From: Streptomyces composti
GTDB lineage: Bacteria; Actinomycetota; Actinomycetes; Streptomycetales; Streptomycetaceae
Direction: 5' to 3'
Length of the DNA stretch: 64,000 nt
Assembly: GCF_012034205.1 (NCBI RefSeq)
Contig: NZ_JAATEM010000009.1
Location: forward strand, 1-64,000
Part shown: piece after piece, positions 32,985 to 42,595 of the stretch
Layout of the letters: each line of letters begins with the position of its first letter
Numbering within the stretch: the first letter of the stretch is position 1
Notes under the pieces: generated by a model
The model's input: the letters and a program-made list of their open reading frames with translations, nothing else
Databases searched by the model: none
What the model was told of the DNA's origin: nothing
Program-made: the position numbers and the translations under genes

Positions 32985-35231
32985 ATGAGCAACGGAGAAG
33001 GACGGGTCCGTGGCCTCGCCGCCCGGGCCGGCGGCTGGAGCGCCCGGCATCGCTGGGCGGCTGTCGGGATCTGGGTGCTGTTCGTCGTGCTGGCGGTGGG
33101 ACTCGGATCGGCGGCCGGCCGGGTCGATGTCAAGGACGGCGACCAGCTGAGCGGCGAGACACACACCGCGGCCCGCATCATCGAGGACGCCGGCATCGAG
33201 GAGCCGGCCGGTGAGACCGTACTGATCCAGGCCAAGAGCGACGGTGTGAAGGCCACGGACCCGGAGTTCAGGTCCGCGGTGGCCGCCGTCGTGGCGGCGG
33301 TGGAGGAGACCGGCGAGGTCTCGGACGTCACCACGCCGTACGAGTCCGGCACCATCTCCGAGGACGGGCGCAGCGCGCTGGTCCAGTTCGACATGCGCGG
33401 TGCGGCGGACACCGCGGGCGAGCGGGTGGAGCCGGTGCTGGACGCCGTCGAGCGGGTCCAGAAGGACCACGAGTCGCTGCGGATCGAGGAGATCGGCGGC
33501 GCCTCGATGATGAAGACCTTCGACGACGCGTTCGGCGCCGACCTGCAGCGGGCGGAGTTCTCGGCGGTGCCGGTGGCGCTGGGCATCCTGCTGATCGCCT
33601 TCGGCGCGGTGGTGGCGGCGCTGCTGCCGGTGGCGCTCGCCATCACGGCGATCATCGCCACCATGGGCCTGATGGGCCTGGTCAGCCATCTGCAGCCGAT
33701 GAGCGACACCGCCAACTCGGTGATGGTGCTGGTCGGTATGGCCGTGGGCGTCGACTACTGCCTGTTCTATCTGCGCCGCGAGCGCGAGGAGCGGGCGGCC
33801 GGCCGGGACGCGCAGGCGGCGCTGCGCATCGCCGCGGCGACCAGCGGCCGTGCGGTCGTCGTCTCCGGTGTGACCTTCTGTGTGGCGATGGCGGGCATGC
33901 TGTTCACCGGCATCGCCGAGTTCGAGGGCATGGGGCTGGCCTCGCTGATGGTGGTGGCGGTGGCCATGGTCGGTTCGGTGACCGTGCTGCCGGCGCTGCT
34001 GTCGCTGCTGGGCGAGCGGGTGGAGAAGCTGCGCATCCCGTTCCTGCACAAGCGGGCCTCCAGCGGTGGGGACAGCCGGTTCTGGGGTGCCGTGCTCGAC
34101 CGGGTGCTGGCCCGGCCGGTGCTGGCGGTCGTGGTGGCCACGGGTGCGCTGCTGGCGGTGGCCGCGCCGGCGGTCGGCATGAAGACGCAGAACCTCACGC
34201 TGGACCAGGAGTTCGGCGACTCGCTGCCGATCGTGCAGACCTACAACCGGGTCAACGAGGCCTTCCCGGGCGGCTCGGAGCCCGCCGAGGTGGTCGTCCA
34301 CGCCGACGACATCAACGCACCGGAGGTGAAGTCGGCGCTGGCCGGCTTCCGTGAGAAGGCGATCGAGTCGGGCGCGACACGCGGCCCGGTCGAGATCAAG
34401 GTGCACGACCAGCAGAACATCGCGCTCGTGTACGTGCCGCTGGTGGGCGGCTCGGACCTGGACAAGGCGGGCGAGAGCCTGCGGACACTGCGCGACGAGG
34501 TGCGGCCCGCCACCCTCGGCGCGGTCGACGGCGTCGAGGCACCGATCACCGGGCAGGTCGCCGGGTCGAAGGACTTCAACGACCAGCTGGTCGGGTCCGT
34601 GATGCCGGTGTTCGCCTTCGTGGTGGTCCTCGCCTTCGTGCTGATGCTGATGTCGTTCCGGTCGGTGACCGTGGCGATCACCTCCATCGGGCTGAACCTG
34701 CTGTCGGTGGGCGCCGCCTACGGCGTCCTGGTGGCGGTCTTCCAGCACGGCTGGGGCGCGTCCCTGGTGGGCGCGGAGGGCGTCGGCGCGATCATCACCT
34801 GGCTGCCGCTGTTCCTGTTCGTGATCCTGTTCGGCCTGTCGATGGACTACCACGTGTTCGTGGTCTCCCGGATCCGTGAGGCCCGGCTGCGGGGCCTGGC
34901 CACCCGGGACGCCATCCGGCACGGGGTGGTCACCACGGCCGGGGTGGTCACCAGCGCCGCGGTCATCATGGTCGCCGTGTTCGCGATCTTCGGGACGCTG
35001 TCGATGCAGTCCATGAAGCAGATGGGCGTGGGCCTCGCGGCGGCGGTGCTGATCGATGCCACCGTCATCCGGGGCGTGCTGCTGCCGGCGGTGATGGCGC
35101 TGCTCGGCGAGCGCAACTGGTACCTGCCGAAGTGGCTGCACCGGATGCCCGACCTGACCCACGACGAGGCGCCGCAGGCGCCGGCGCGACCGCCGGCCAA
35201 GGACGACGAGGGGGAGCCGGTGCGGGTGTGA
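32985..35231 (+). CDS. MMPL-family (RND superfamily) exporter
   Basis: A 748-residue membrane transporter with the two-fold MMPL layout. Each half has one N-terminal membrane segment, a large extracytoplasmic domain and five clustered segments; the halves begin at WAAVGIWVLFVVLAVGLG and VLAVVVATGALLAVAAPAVG. The proton-relay-type motifs GMAVGVDYCLFYLRRER and GLSMDYHVFVVSRIREA are both present, so it should be active. Family members export lipids, lipopeptides or drugs using the proton gradient. No regulator or biosynthetic partner lies next to it. A 9-bp tandem repeat and a strong terminator follow. Confidence 0.92.
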   Translation: MSNGEGRVRGLAARAGGWSARHRWAAVGIWVLFVVLAVGLGSAAGRVDVKDGDQLSGETHTAARIIEDAGIEEPAGETVLIQAKSDGVKATDPEFRSAVAAVVAAVEETGEVSDVTTPYESGTISEDGRSALVQFDMRGAADTAGERVEPVLDAVERVQKDHESLRIEEIGGASMMKTFDDAFGADLQRAEFSAVPVALGILLIAFGAVVAALLPVALAITAIIATMGLMGLVSHLQPMSDTANSVMVLVGMAVGVDYCLFYLRREREERAAGRDAQAALRIAAATSGRAVVVSGVTFCVAMAGMLFTGIAEFEGMGLASLMVVAVAMVGSVTVLPALLSLLGERVEKLRIPFLHKRASSGGDSRFWGAVLDRVLARPVLAVVVATGALLAVAAPAVGMKTQNLTLDQEFGDSLPIVQTYNRVNEAFPGGSEPAEVVVHADDINAPEVKSALAGFREKAIESGATRGPVEIKVHDQQNIALVYVPLVGGSDLDKAGESLRTLRDEVRPATLGAVDGVEAPITGQVAGSKDFNDQLVGSVMPVFAFVVVLAFVLMLMSFRSVTVAITSIGLNLLSVGAAYGVLVAVFQHGWGASLVGAEGVGAIITWLPLFLFVILFGLSMDYHVFVVSRIREARLRGLATRDAIRHGVVTTAGVVTSAAVIMVAVFAIFGTLSMQSMKQMGVGLAAAVLIDATVIRGVLLPAVMALLGERNWYLPKWLHRMPDLTHDEAPQAPARPPAKDDEGEPVRV

Positions 35232-35267
35232 CCCGTCCGGCCCGTCCGGCCCGTCCAGCCCGTCCGA
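35232..35267. repeat. Four tandem 9-bp repeats directly after the mmpL stop
   Basis: CCCGTCCGG occurs twice, followed by CCCGTCCAG and CCCGTCCGA. The array starts at the base after the TGA (35229-35231). Confidence 0.9.
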
Positions 35268-35302
35268 GGGGAGAATTCCCGGGTCGAGGAGAACTCCGCA
35301 AG

Positions 35303-35336
35303 GGAGGCCCGGCGGACCGAGGTCCGCCGGGCCTCC
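35303..35336. terminator. Strong bidirectional terminator hairpin
   Basis: GGAGGCCCGGCGGACC (35303-35318) pairs perfectly with GGTCCGCCGGGCCTCC (35321-35336), a 16-bp stem with a minimal loop. A pyrimidine-rich TCCTTCC tail follows. It sits between the convergent mmpL and glycosyltransferase genes and should serve both. Confidence 0.88.
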
Positions 35337-35353
35337 TCCTTCCGTGCTGCCGG

Positions 35354-36547
35354 TCAGCGGCGCAGCTCCGCCTCGATCAGGTCGGCGGCCCGTTGCGTGC
35401 CGCCCTCCTTCTCCGTCCGGGCCTGGAGACCGGCGAGGCGGGCGGCGACCTCCGGGTCGTCGACCAGAGCGAGGGCGATCGAGCGCAGCGTCCCGGCGGT
35501 GGCCTCCTCGGTGAGCACCTTCCGGGCCACCCCGAGCCCCTGGAGCATGTCGGCGTTGACGAACTGGTCCGCGGCCTGCGGTACGGCGATCATCGGTGTC
35601 GCGGTGACCAGTCCCTCCTGGCTGCCGCCCGCCCCTGCGTGGGTGACGAACAGATCGGCCTGCCTGAGGACCGCCAGCTGCGGCACCCAGCCGTGCACCT
35701 CGACGTTGCCGGGCAGGTCGCCCAGCTCGGCCGGGTCGACATGCCGGCCGATCTGGAGCACCAGATGCCAGCCGGGCAGGTCACCGAACGCCTTGACGCA
35801 CTCTCGGTAGAAGGCGGGCTGCTTGGTGAAGGCCGACCCCAGCGACACCAGGACGACCTTCTCGGCCCCGGCGGGCCGCTGCCAGTCCCCCTCGTTGCCG
35901 CGGTCGCCCTGGCAGGCGCCGACGAAGGAGTACACCCGTTCGTCGACCCGGTCGGCGTTGGGCTGCAGTGCCCTGGGGATCAGGACGAGGGAGCGGTCGG
36001 GGCGGCCCATGAACGGGTCGGGGTGCAGGGTGATCCCGTTCTCCTCCAGCCAGGCCTTGAAGCGGGCGTAGTACGCCTTGCCCCGCTCGGTCTTCTTCGG
36101 CTCCTCCCACATCGGCTCGGCGACCTCCTGCTCGTAGCCGTCCCAGGCGACCATGCAGGGCGAGAGGGAGATCGCGGGCACCTTCCAGCGGTGGGCCAGG
36201 ACCCGCCCGGCGTAACTGGCGATGTCGTACAGGACGAGGTCCGGCTCGTCCCCGCGGTACGCCTCGGCGATCTGCGGGAGGGCCTGGACGGCGTCGTCCA
36301 GGAAGGGCTCGACGTTGTCCAGAAGGCTGTCTCCCCAGGCGTCCGGGTCGGCGTCGGGACCGGGCAGGGTGGAGTTCCACAGCTTGGGTTCGGCGCCGGT
36401 CTCGGCGACCTTGCCGGCGAGGGCCGGAGGGATCGCGTAGCTGACCCGGTGGCCGCGTGCCACGAGCTCGCGGATCACCTCGAGGCTCGGGTTCACGTGG
36501 CCGTGGGCGGCGATGGAGAACATGGCGATGTGCGCGGGGGCTGTCAT
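35354..36547 (-). CDS. Macrolide-type glycosyltransferase (MGT/OleD-like, GT1)
   Basis: A 397-residue GT-B enzyme. The N-terminal acceptor domain begins [23 protein letters not shown], with the catalytic-base His of OleD-type enzymes (IAAHGHVNP). The C-terminal donor domain has [31 protein letters not shown] and [17 protein letters not shown], the UDP-sugar signature. Close families glucosylate macrolides and so give self-resistance. The promoter contains a perfect palindrome and appears leaderless, so the gene is probably repressed until an inducer appears. No repressor gene is adjacent. An APH-type kinase gene is divergent. Confidence 0.9.
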   Translation of the reverse strand: MTAPAHIAMFSIAAHGHVNPSLEVIRELVARGHRVSYAIPPALAGKVAETGAEPKLWNSTLPGPDADPDAWGDSLLDNVEPFLDDAVQALPQIAEAYRGDEPDLVLYDIASYAGRVLAHRWKVPAISLSPCMVAWDGYEQEVAEPMWEEPKKTERGKAYYARFKAWLEENGITLHPDPFMGRPDRSLVLIPRALQPNADRVDERVYSFVGACQGDRGNEGDWQRPAGAEKVVLVSLGSAFTKQPAFYRECVKAFGDLPGWHLVLQIGRHVDPAELGDLPGNVEVHGWVPQLAVLRQADLFVTHAGAGGSQEGLVTATPMIAVPQAADQFVNADMLQGLGVARKVLTEEATAGTLRSIALALVDDPEVAARLAGLQARTEKEGGTQRAADLIEAELRR

Positions 36548-36553
36548 GCCACG

Positions 36554-36583
36554 ACCCTAAACGAGACGAGACGTCTCGTGCAA
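36554..36583 (-). promoter_or_regulatory. Leaderless promoter with palindromic operator for the glycosyltransferase gene
   Basis: Reading leftwards: -35 TTGCAC (36578-36583), an 18-bp spacer, then -10 TAGGGT (36554-36559), only six bases before the ATG. The spacer overlaps a perfect 14-bp palindrome, ACGAGACGTCTCGT (36566-36579), plus an extra ACGAG half-copy at 36561-36565. A repressor bound there (TetR or similar) would block RNA polymerase. Confidence 0.7.
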
Positions 36584-36743
36584 CTTTGCGGGCCGGGCAG
36601 GTCCCCACCAGCGCGAATGCGAGACTGACCCCACACATGACCGGACCGCCCGCACATCGTCGAGGCGGGCGGACCGGGCGGCTGCCGGCGCAGCGCAGTG
36701 ACCGGCGGCGCACAGGGCAGAGGACCTACACGGAGGCGGGCGG

Positions 36744-37607
36744 ATGGACGAGGCACGGGCGCGTGAGGTGCTGGGCGGAGCCGGGGTGCTGCCCGGCGCG
36801 GCCGGGGACGCGCGGCTGATCGCCCTGGGCGAGAACGCCGTGTTCGCCGCCGGTGACCTGGTGGTCAAGGTGGGCCGGGACGCCGAACTGCTGGACCGGG
36901 CGCGCCGGGAGCTGGCCGTCGCGCTCTGGCTGGCGGACGCCGGGGTACCGGCCGTCCGGGCGGCGGAGCCGGAGGCGCTGCTGGTCGACGGCCACCCGGT
37001 GACCGTGTGGCACCGGCTGCCCGAAGCCGTACGCCCCGCCGAGCCGCGCGACCTGGCCTCCCTCCTGCGCCTGGTGCACGCCCTGCCCGCGCCCCCCTTC
37101 GCCCTCCCGCGGCGCGATCTGCTGGGCGGCGTGGAACGCTGGCTGCGGCTCGCCGGCGACGCCATCGACCCCGCGGACGCGGCGTATCTGCGCGAGCGGA
37201 GGGACGGTTTCGCCTCGGCCGTGGCGGCGCTGACGCCCCATCTGCCGCCGGGCCCCGTCCACGGCGACGCGCTCCCCCGCAATGTGCACGTGGGCCCCGA
37301 CGGGCCCGTCTTGGTGGACCTGGAGACCTTCTCGGCCGACCTGCGCGAGCACGACCTCGTGGTGATGGCCCTCTCCCACGACCGCTACGGACTGCCGGAC
37401 GAGGCATACGCCTCCTTCACGGAGACCTACGGCTGGGACGTACGCACCTGGGAGGGCTGCTCGGTCCTGCGCGGCGCCCGCGAGACGGCCAGCTGCGCCT
37501 GGGTCGCCCAGCACGCCCCGGCCAACCCCAAGGCCCTGGCCGAGTTCGAACGCCGGGTGGCGTCCTTGCGAGCCGGGGACGAGACGGTGCGCTGGTACCC
37601 CTTCTGA
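36744..37607 (+). CDS. APH-family phosphotransferase
   Basis: A 287-residue aminoglycoside phosphotransferase-fold kinase. The ATP-binding N-lobe has VFAAGDLVVKVGRD; the catalytic loop is GPVHGDALPRNVHV (HGDxxxxN), and VLVDLETFS supplies the metal-binding Asp. All catalytic residues look intact, unlike the paralogue at 54549-55580. Substrates in this family range from antibiotics to small metabolites. The start is ATG 36744 behind GGAGG. It is divergent from the macrolide-type glycosyltransferase, so a resistance role is possible but unproven. Confidence 0.85.
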   Translation: MDEARAREVLGGAGVLPGAAGDARLIALGENAVFAAGDLVVKVGRDAELLDRARRELAVALWLADAGVPAVRAAEPEALLVDGHPVTVWHRLPEAVRPAEPRDLASLLRLVHALPAPPFALPRRDLLGGVERWLRLAGDAIDPADAAYLRERRDGFASAVAALTPHLPPGPVHGDALPRNVHVGPDGPVLVDLETFSADLREHDLVVMALSHDRYGLPDEAYASFTETYGWDVRTWEGCSVLRGARETASCAWVAQHAPANPKALAEFERRVASLRAGDETVRWYPF

Positions 37608-37612
37608 CGCAG

Positions 37613-37627
37613 GCCGGTCAGACCGGC
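37613..37627. terminator. Small perfect inverted repeat between convergent stops
   Basis: GCCGGTC-A-GACCGGC lies between the APH-type and exonuclease stop codons and covers the exonuclease stop. The stem is at most 7 bp and the central base must open the loop, so it is a weak terminator candidate. Confidence 0.4.
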
Positions 37628-38340
37628 TCACCCGCCGTCTCCCGCAGGGGCCAGGAGCTGTCGACGATCGCCGCGGCGTCGCCCTTGCGGCGGAGGAAGT
37701 CCTGGAAGTCGGCGGCCCAGGCGGCGTACCACTCGATCTGGCGGCGGTGCAGCTCCGCCGGGCCGAGCGAGGCCACCTTGGGGTGCCGGACGGCTATCGC
37801 GCAGGCGAGGCGGGCCGCGGCGAGGGCGTCCGACGTCGCGTCGTGCGCGGAGTCGAGGGCCACGCCGTACTCGGCGCAGACCGCCTCCAGATTGCGCTTG
37901 CCGCGGCGGTAGCGGTCGACGAAGCGGTCGATGGTGTACGGATCGATGACGGGCGCGGGGTCGATGCCGCCCAGGCGTTCGCGCAGGGAACGCAGATTGT
38001 GGCGGCGCAGTTCGGCGGAGAGCAGGCTCAGGTCGAAGGCGGCGTTGTAGGCGACGACCGGGACGCCCGTCCTCCAGTAGCCGGTGAGGACGTCGGCGAT
38101 GGCGTCGGCCACCTGGTCGGCGGGTCTGCCGTCCGCCGCCGCCCGCTCGTTGCTGATGCCGTGGACCGCCACCGCCTCCGCCGGGATCGGCACGCCCGGA
38201 TCGGCCAGCCATTCCCGGCGCCCCATCGGCTCCCCGCCCCGGACCTCGATCACGGCGCCGGTGACGATCCGCGCCTCGCGCGGGTCCGTGCCCGTGGTCT
38301 CCAGGTCGAAGCCGATCAGCAGCTCCCGGTGCCAGCCCAT
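37618..38340 (-). CDS. DEDDh 3'-5' exonuclease (DNA polymerase III ε-like)
   Basis: A 240-residue exonuclease. ExoI is LLIGFDLETTGTDP (Asp and Glu), ExoII VVAYNAAFDLSLL (Asp), and ExoIII SAHDATSDALAAARL (His and Asp), so all DEDDh residues are present. It degrades DNA (or RNA) 3'-5' with two metal ions, either in proofreading or in general repair. The start is ATG 38340 after AAGGGGGGCAG. A likely promoter upstream reads leftwards TTGTCA-16 bp-TATGGG. It is convergent with the APH-type gene. Confidence 0.9.
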   Translation of the reverse strand: MGWHRELLIGFDLETTGTDPREARIVTGAVIEVRGGEPMGRREWLADPGVPIPAEAVAVHGISNERAAADGRPADQVADAIADVLTGYWRTGVPVVAYNAAFDLSLLSAELRRHNLRSLRERLGGIDPAPVIDPYTIDRFVDRYRRGKRNLEAVCAEYGVALDSAHDATSDALAAARLACAIAVRHPKVASLGPAELHRRQIEWYAAWAADFQDFLRRKGDAAAIVDSSWPLRETAGEPV

Positions 38341-38445
38341 GGGCTGCCCCCCTTCTGTGTGGTGCGTTCCCCCAGTGGCCCATACCTTCGCATGCACCAC
38401 TGACAATCCGAGGATCGGCTTCCGCTCGGCGGCGGCCGGCGAACC

Positions 38446-39687
38446 TCACGACACAGGGCGCGAATCCACCCACATCTGCTCGAACTCCTCGCGATAGGTG
38501 GGGAACAGACCGCCTTCCTCCACCTCGCCCGGTTTGACCAGCCTGTTGCCGTTGCGCAGCACCAGGACCGGCGCCTCCATGCCACGGGCGCGGCGCAGAT
38601 GGTGCTGCACCACCGCGATGCCGTCCGCGCCGTCGGCGTCCACCAGGTACGCCGTGCAGCGCGGCGTCTCGTCGTAGACGTGGATCTCGAAGGCCCCCGG
38701 GTCGCGCAGGCGGGAGCGGACGCGGCGCATGTGCAGGATGTTCATCTCGACCGCGCGGCCCAGTTCCCCGCGCTTGATGCCGAGTTCCCGCTCGCGGCGC
38801 TTGACCGCGCTGGACGCCGGGTTGAGGAACAGCAGCCGCACCCGGCAGCCGGACTCGGCCAGGCGCACCAGCCGGCGCCCGGAGAAGTTCTGCACAAGGA
38901 GATTGAGCCCGATCCCGATGGCGTCGAGCCGCCGGGCGCCGCCGAAGATGTCCTCGGCCGGGAACTGCCGCAGCAGGCGCACCCGGTCGGGGTGCACGGC
39001 CACGACGTCGGCGTACCGGTCGCCGACCAGGTCCTCCACCGCGTCCACCGGCAGCCGGCGCGCGGAGGGGACGTCGCCGCCCGCGCCGAGCATCTCCAGC
39101 AGCCGTGCGGAGGCCCGTTCGGCCTGATTGAGGACGGCCTCGGAGAGCGCGCGGTTGCGGGAGACGACGTTGCGGGTGACCTCCAGCTCGTCGAGGGCCA
39201 GCTCGACGTCCCGGCGGTCGTCGAAGTACGGCTCGAAGCAGGGCCAGTGCTGGACCATCAGCTCCCGCAGCTGCGGCAGGGTGAGGAACGACAGCACATT
39301 GTCGTCGGCCGGGTCGAGGAGATAGCCCTTGCGGCGGCTGACCTCGCGCACCGCCACCGCGCGCTGCACCCACTCCTGGCCCGCGGGCCCGGCCGCGGCG
39401 ACCACCCAGTCGTCGCCGTGCACGGGCTCGTAGACGGGCCGCAGCACGGCCGCGACCACGGCGCGCAGCCGCTGCTCGACAAGATTCAGCCAGATGTAGG
39501 CCCGCCCCGCGCGCTGGGCGCGGGTGCGCACCTCGCGCCAGGCGTCGGCGTCCCAGTCCAGTTCCGGCCCTATCGAGCCCGCGCCCGCGTCCATAGGCCG
39601 TGCCAGGGACACCGCACCGGGCGGGACCTCCGTGGAGTTCCCCTCGTGACCCTCGTCACCAGGGGGCAGCTCCAGCCCTCCCGAGCC
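38446..39687 (-). CDS. SAV2148-type HEPN domain protein
   Basis: A 413-residue protein that I recognise as the conserved Streptomyces family named after SAV2148 and annotated as HEPN-domain. An N-terminal helical region (REVRTRAQRAGRAYIWLNLVEQRLRAVV) is followed by VSRNRALSEAVLNQAERASARLLEML. The R-x4-6-H motif that marks nuclease-active HEPN domains is not obvious here. The C-terminal half (GIGLNLLVQNFSGRRLVRL...CRVRLLFLNPASSAVKRRERELG) resembles a phospholipase-D-like effector domain. I prefer GTG 39687, preceded by GGAAGG; GTG 39708 is the longer option. Function is unknown, but conservation suggests a housekeeping or stress role. Confidence 0.72.
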   Translation of the reverse strand, partial: GSGGLELPPGDEGHEGNSTEVPPGAVSLARPMDAGAGSIGPELDWDADAWREVRTRAQRAGRAYIWLNLVEQRLRAVVAAVLRPVYEPVHGDDWVVAAAGPAGQEWVQRAVAVREVSRRKGYLLDPADDNVLSFLTLPQLRELMVQHWPCFEPYFDDRRDVELALDELEVTRNVVSRNRALSEAVLNQAERASARLLEMLGAGGDVPSARRLPVDAVEDLVGDRYADVVAVHPDRVRLLRQFPAEDIFGGARRLDAIGIGLNLLVQNFSGRRLVRLAESGCRVRLLFLNPASSAVKRRERELGIKRGELGRAVEMNILHMRRVRSRLRDPGAFEIHVYDETPRCTAYLVDADGADGIAVVQHHLRRARGMEAPVLVLRNGNRLVKPGEVEEGGLFPTYREEFEQMWVDSRPVS

Positions 39688-40377
39688 CACCCGCGCACCG
39701 CCTTCCACTCCCCCGAGTCCTCCCCATGCCGACGATCAAGGAGAGTACTCCGCATGCGGCGCACGGTGCAGCCCGATGGACAGGCTCGTTTCCCAACTTC
39801 CTTCTTTCACAGGATTGTTCCTCTGCCGCCGGACCGGGGGAAGTGAGCGGTTTCATAGCGGCTGCGGGCGCCGCGAGGACCCAACACCCGCCGGGGCGGG
39901 GGCAGTCGGCGGGTGGCCGGCATGCAGGACCTTCGCGCGCGCGATCCGGCGGGCGGCGGGGCCGTGGCCGGAGGGCGACGGGTCCCGCAGGCCGAAAGCC
40001 GGCGGTCGGGCGAGCGGGGAGGCGGAGGCCGGATTCTGACGTTCACCCGGACGGTGGACGCCTCTCCCGGGCGTCGCGCGCAGCACGGCAGCCCAGGGGC
40101 ACCCGGATCACTGGGGTCAGTGGGGTCTGCGGGATCCGTGGGGTCAGTGAGCTTGACGGCCTCACGGTCACCGGGGTCACGTCAGCCCCGGACGTCCCCG
40201 CAGTCCCTGCAGTCTCGCCGGTCCCGGGCCCTCATTCCCCGTACGGAGGCACCAGCAGGCACACACACCCTGGTGGTGGGCATATGCCTAGGTGGTCTCC
40301 TCACTTTCGGGGAGACTCGGGGAGACTCGGAGCGAAGGCGCCCCCACCGGCGCCGTACACCTGGAAGAGTCGTGTCC
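39688..40377. other. Long divergent intergenic region upstream of glgX
   Basis: 690 bp with no ORF I can support, although frames stay open because of the GC content. Visible structure: GGGGTCAGTG at 40113-40122 and 40140-40149 with weaker copies between and after, and a tandem GGAGACTCGG at 40311-40320 and 40321-40330 shortly before the glgX ribosome binding site (GGAAGAG, 40363-40369). It must contain the glgX and HEPN gene promoters. No tRNA, RNase P or other known RNA fold was recognised. Confidence 0.5.
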
Positions 40378-42531
<2,154 letters not shown>

Positions 42532-42595
42532 TCCGGTGGCGGGTGATGACGGGAAACCGACAGGAAACCGCGGCAGGGCGGGTACGTAGCTGTGC

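Noticed and set aside
32880..35162. A 760-codon antisense frame over mmpL, rich in His, Gln, Arg and Gly
   Set aside because: The composition is that of the complement of a high-GC gene; no known motif, no ribosome binding site.
32912..38393. The 16-mer GGCCCATACCTTCGCA occurs at 32912-32927 and 38378-38393
   Set aside because: One such match is about what chance allows in 64 kb. The leftward TATGGG inside it may be a -10 before the exonuclease gene, but the other copy does not face a gene at a useful distance.
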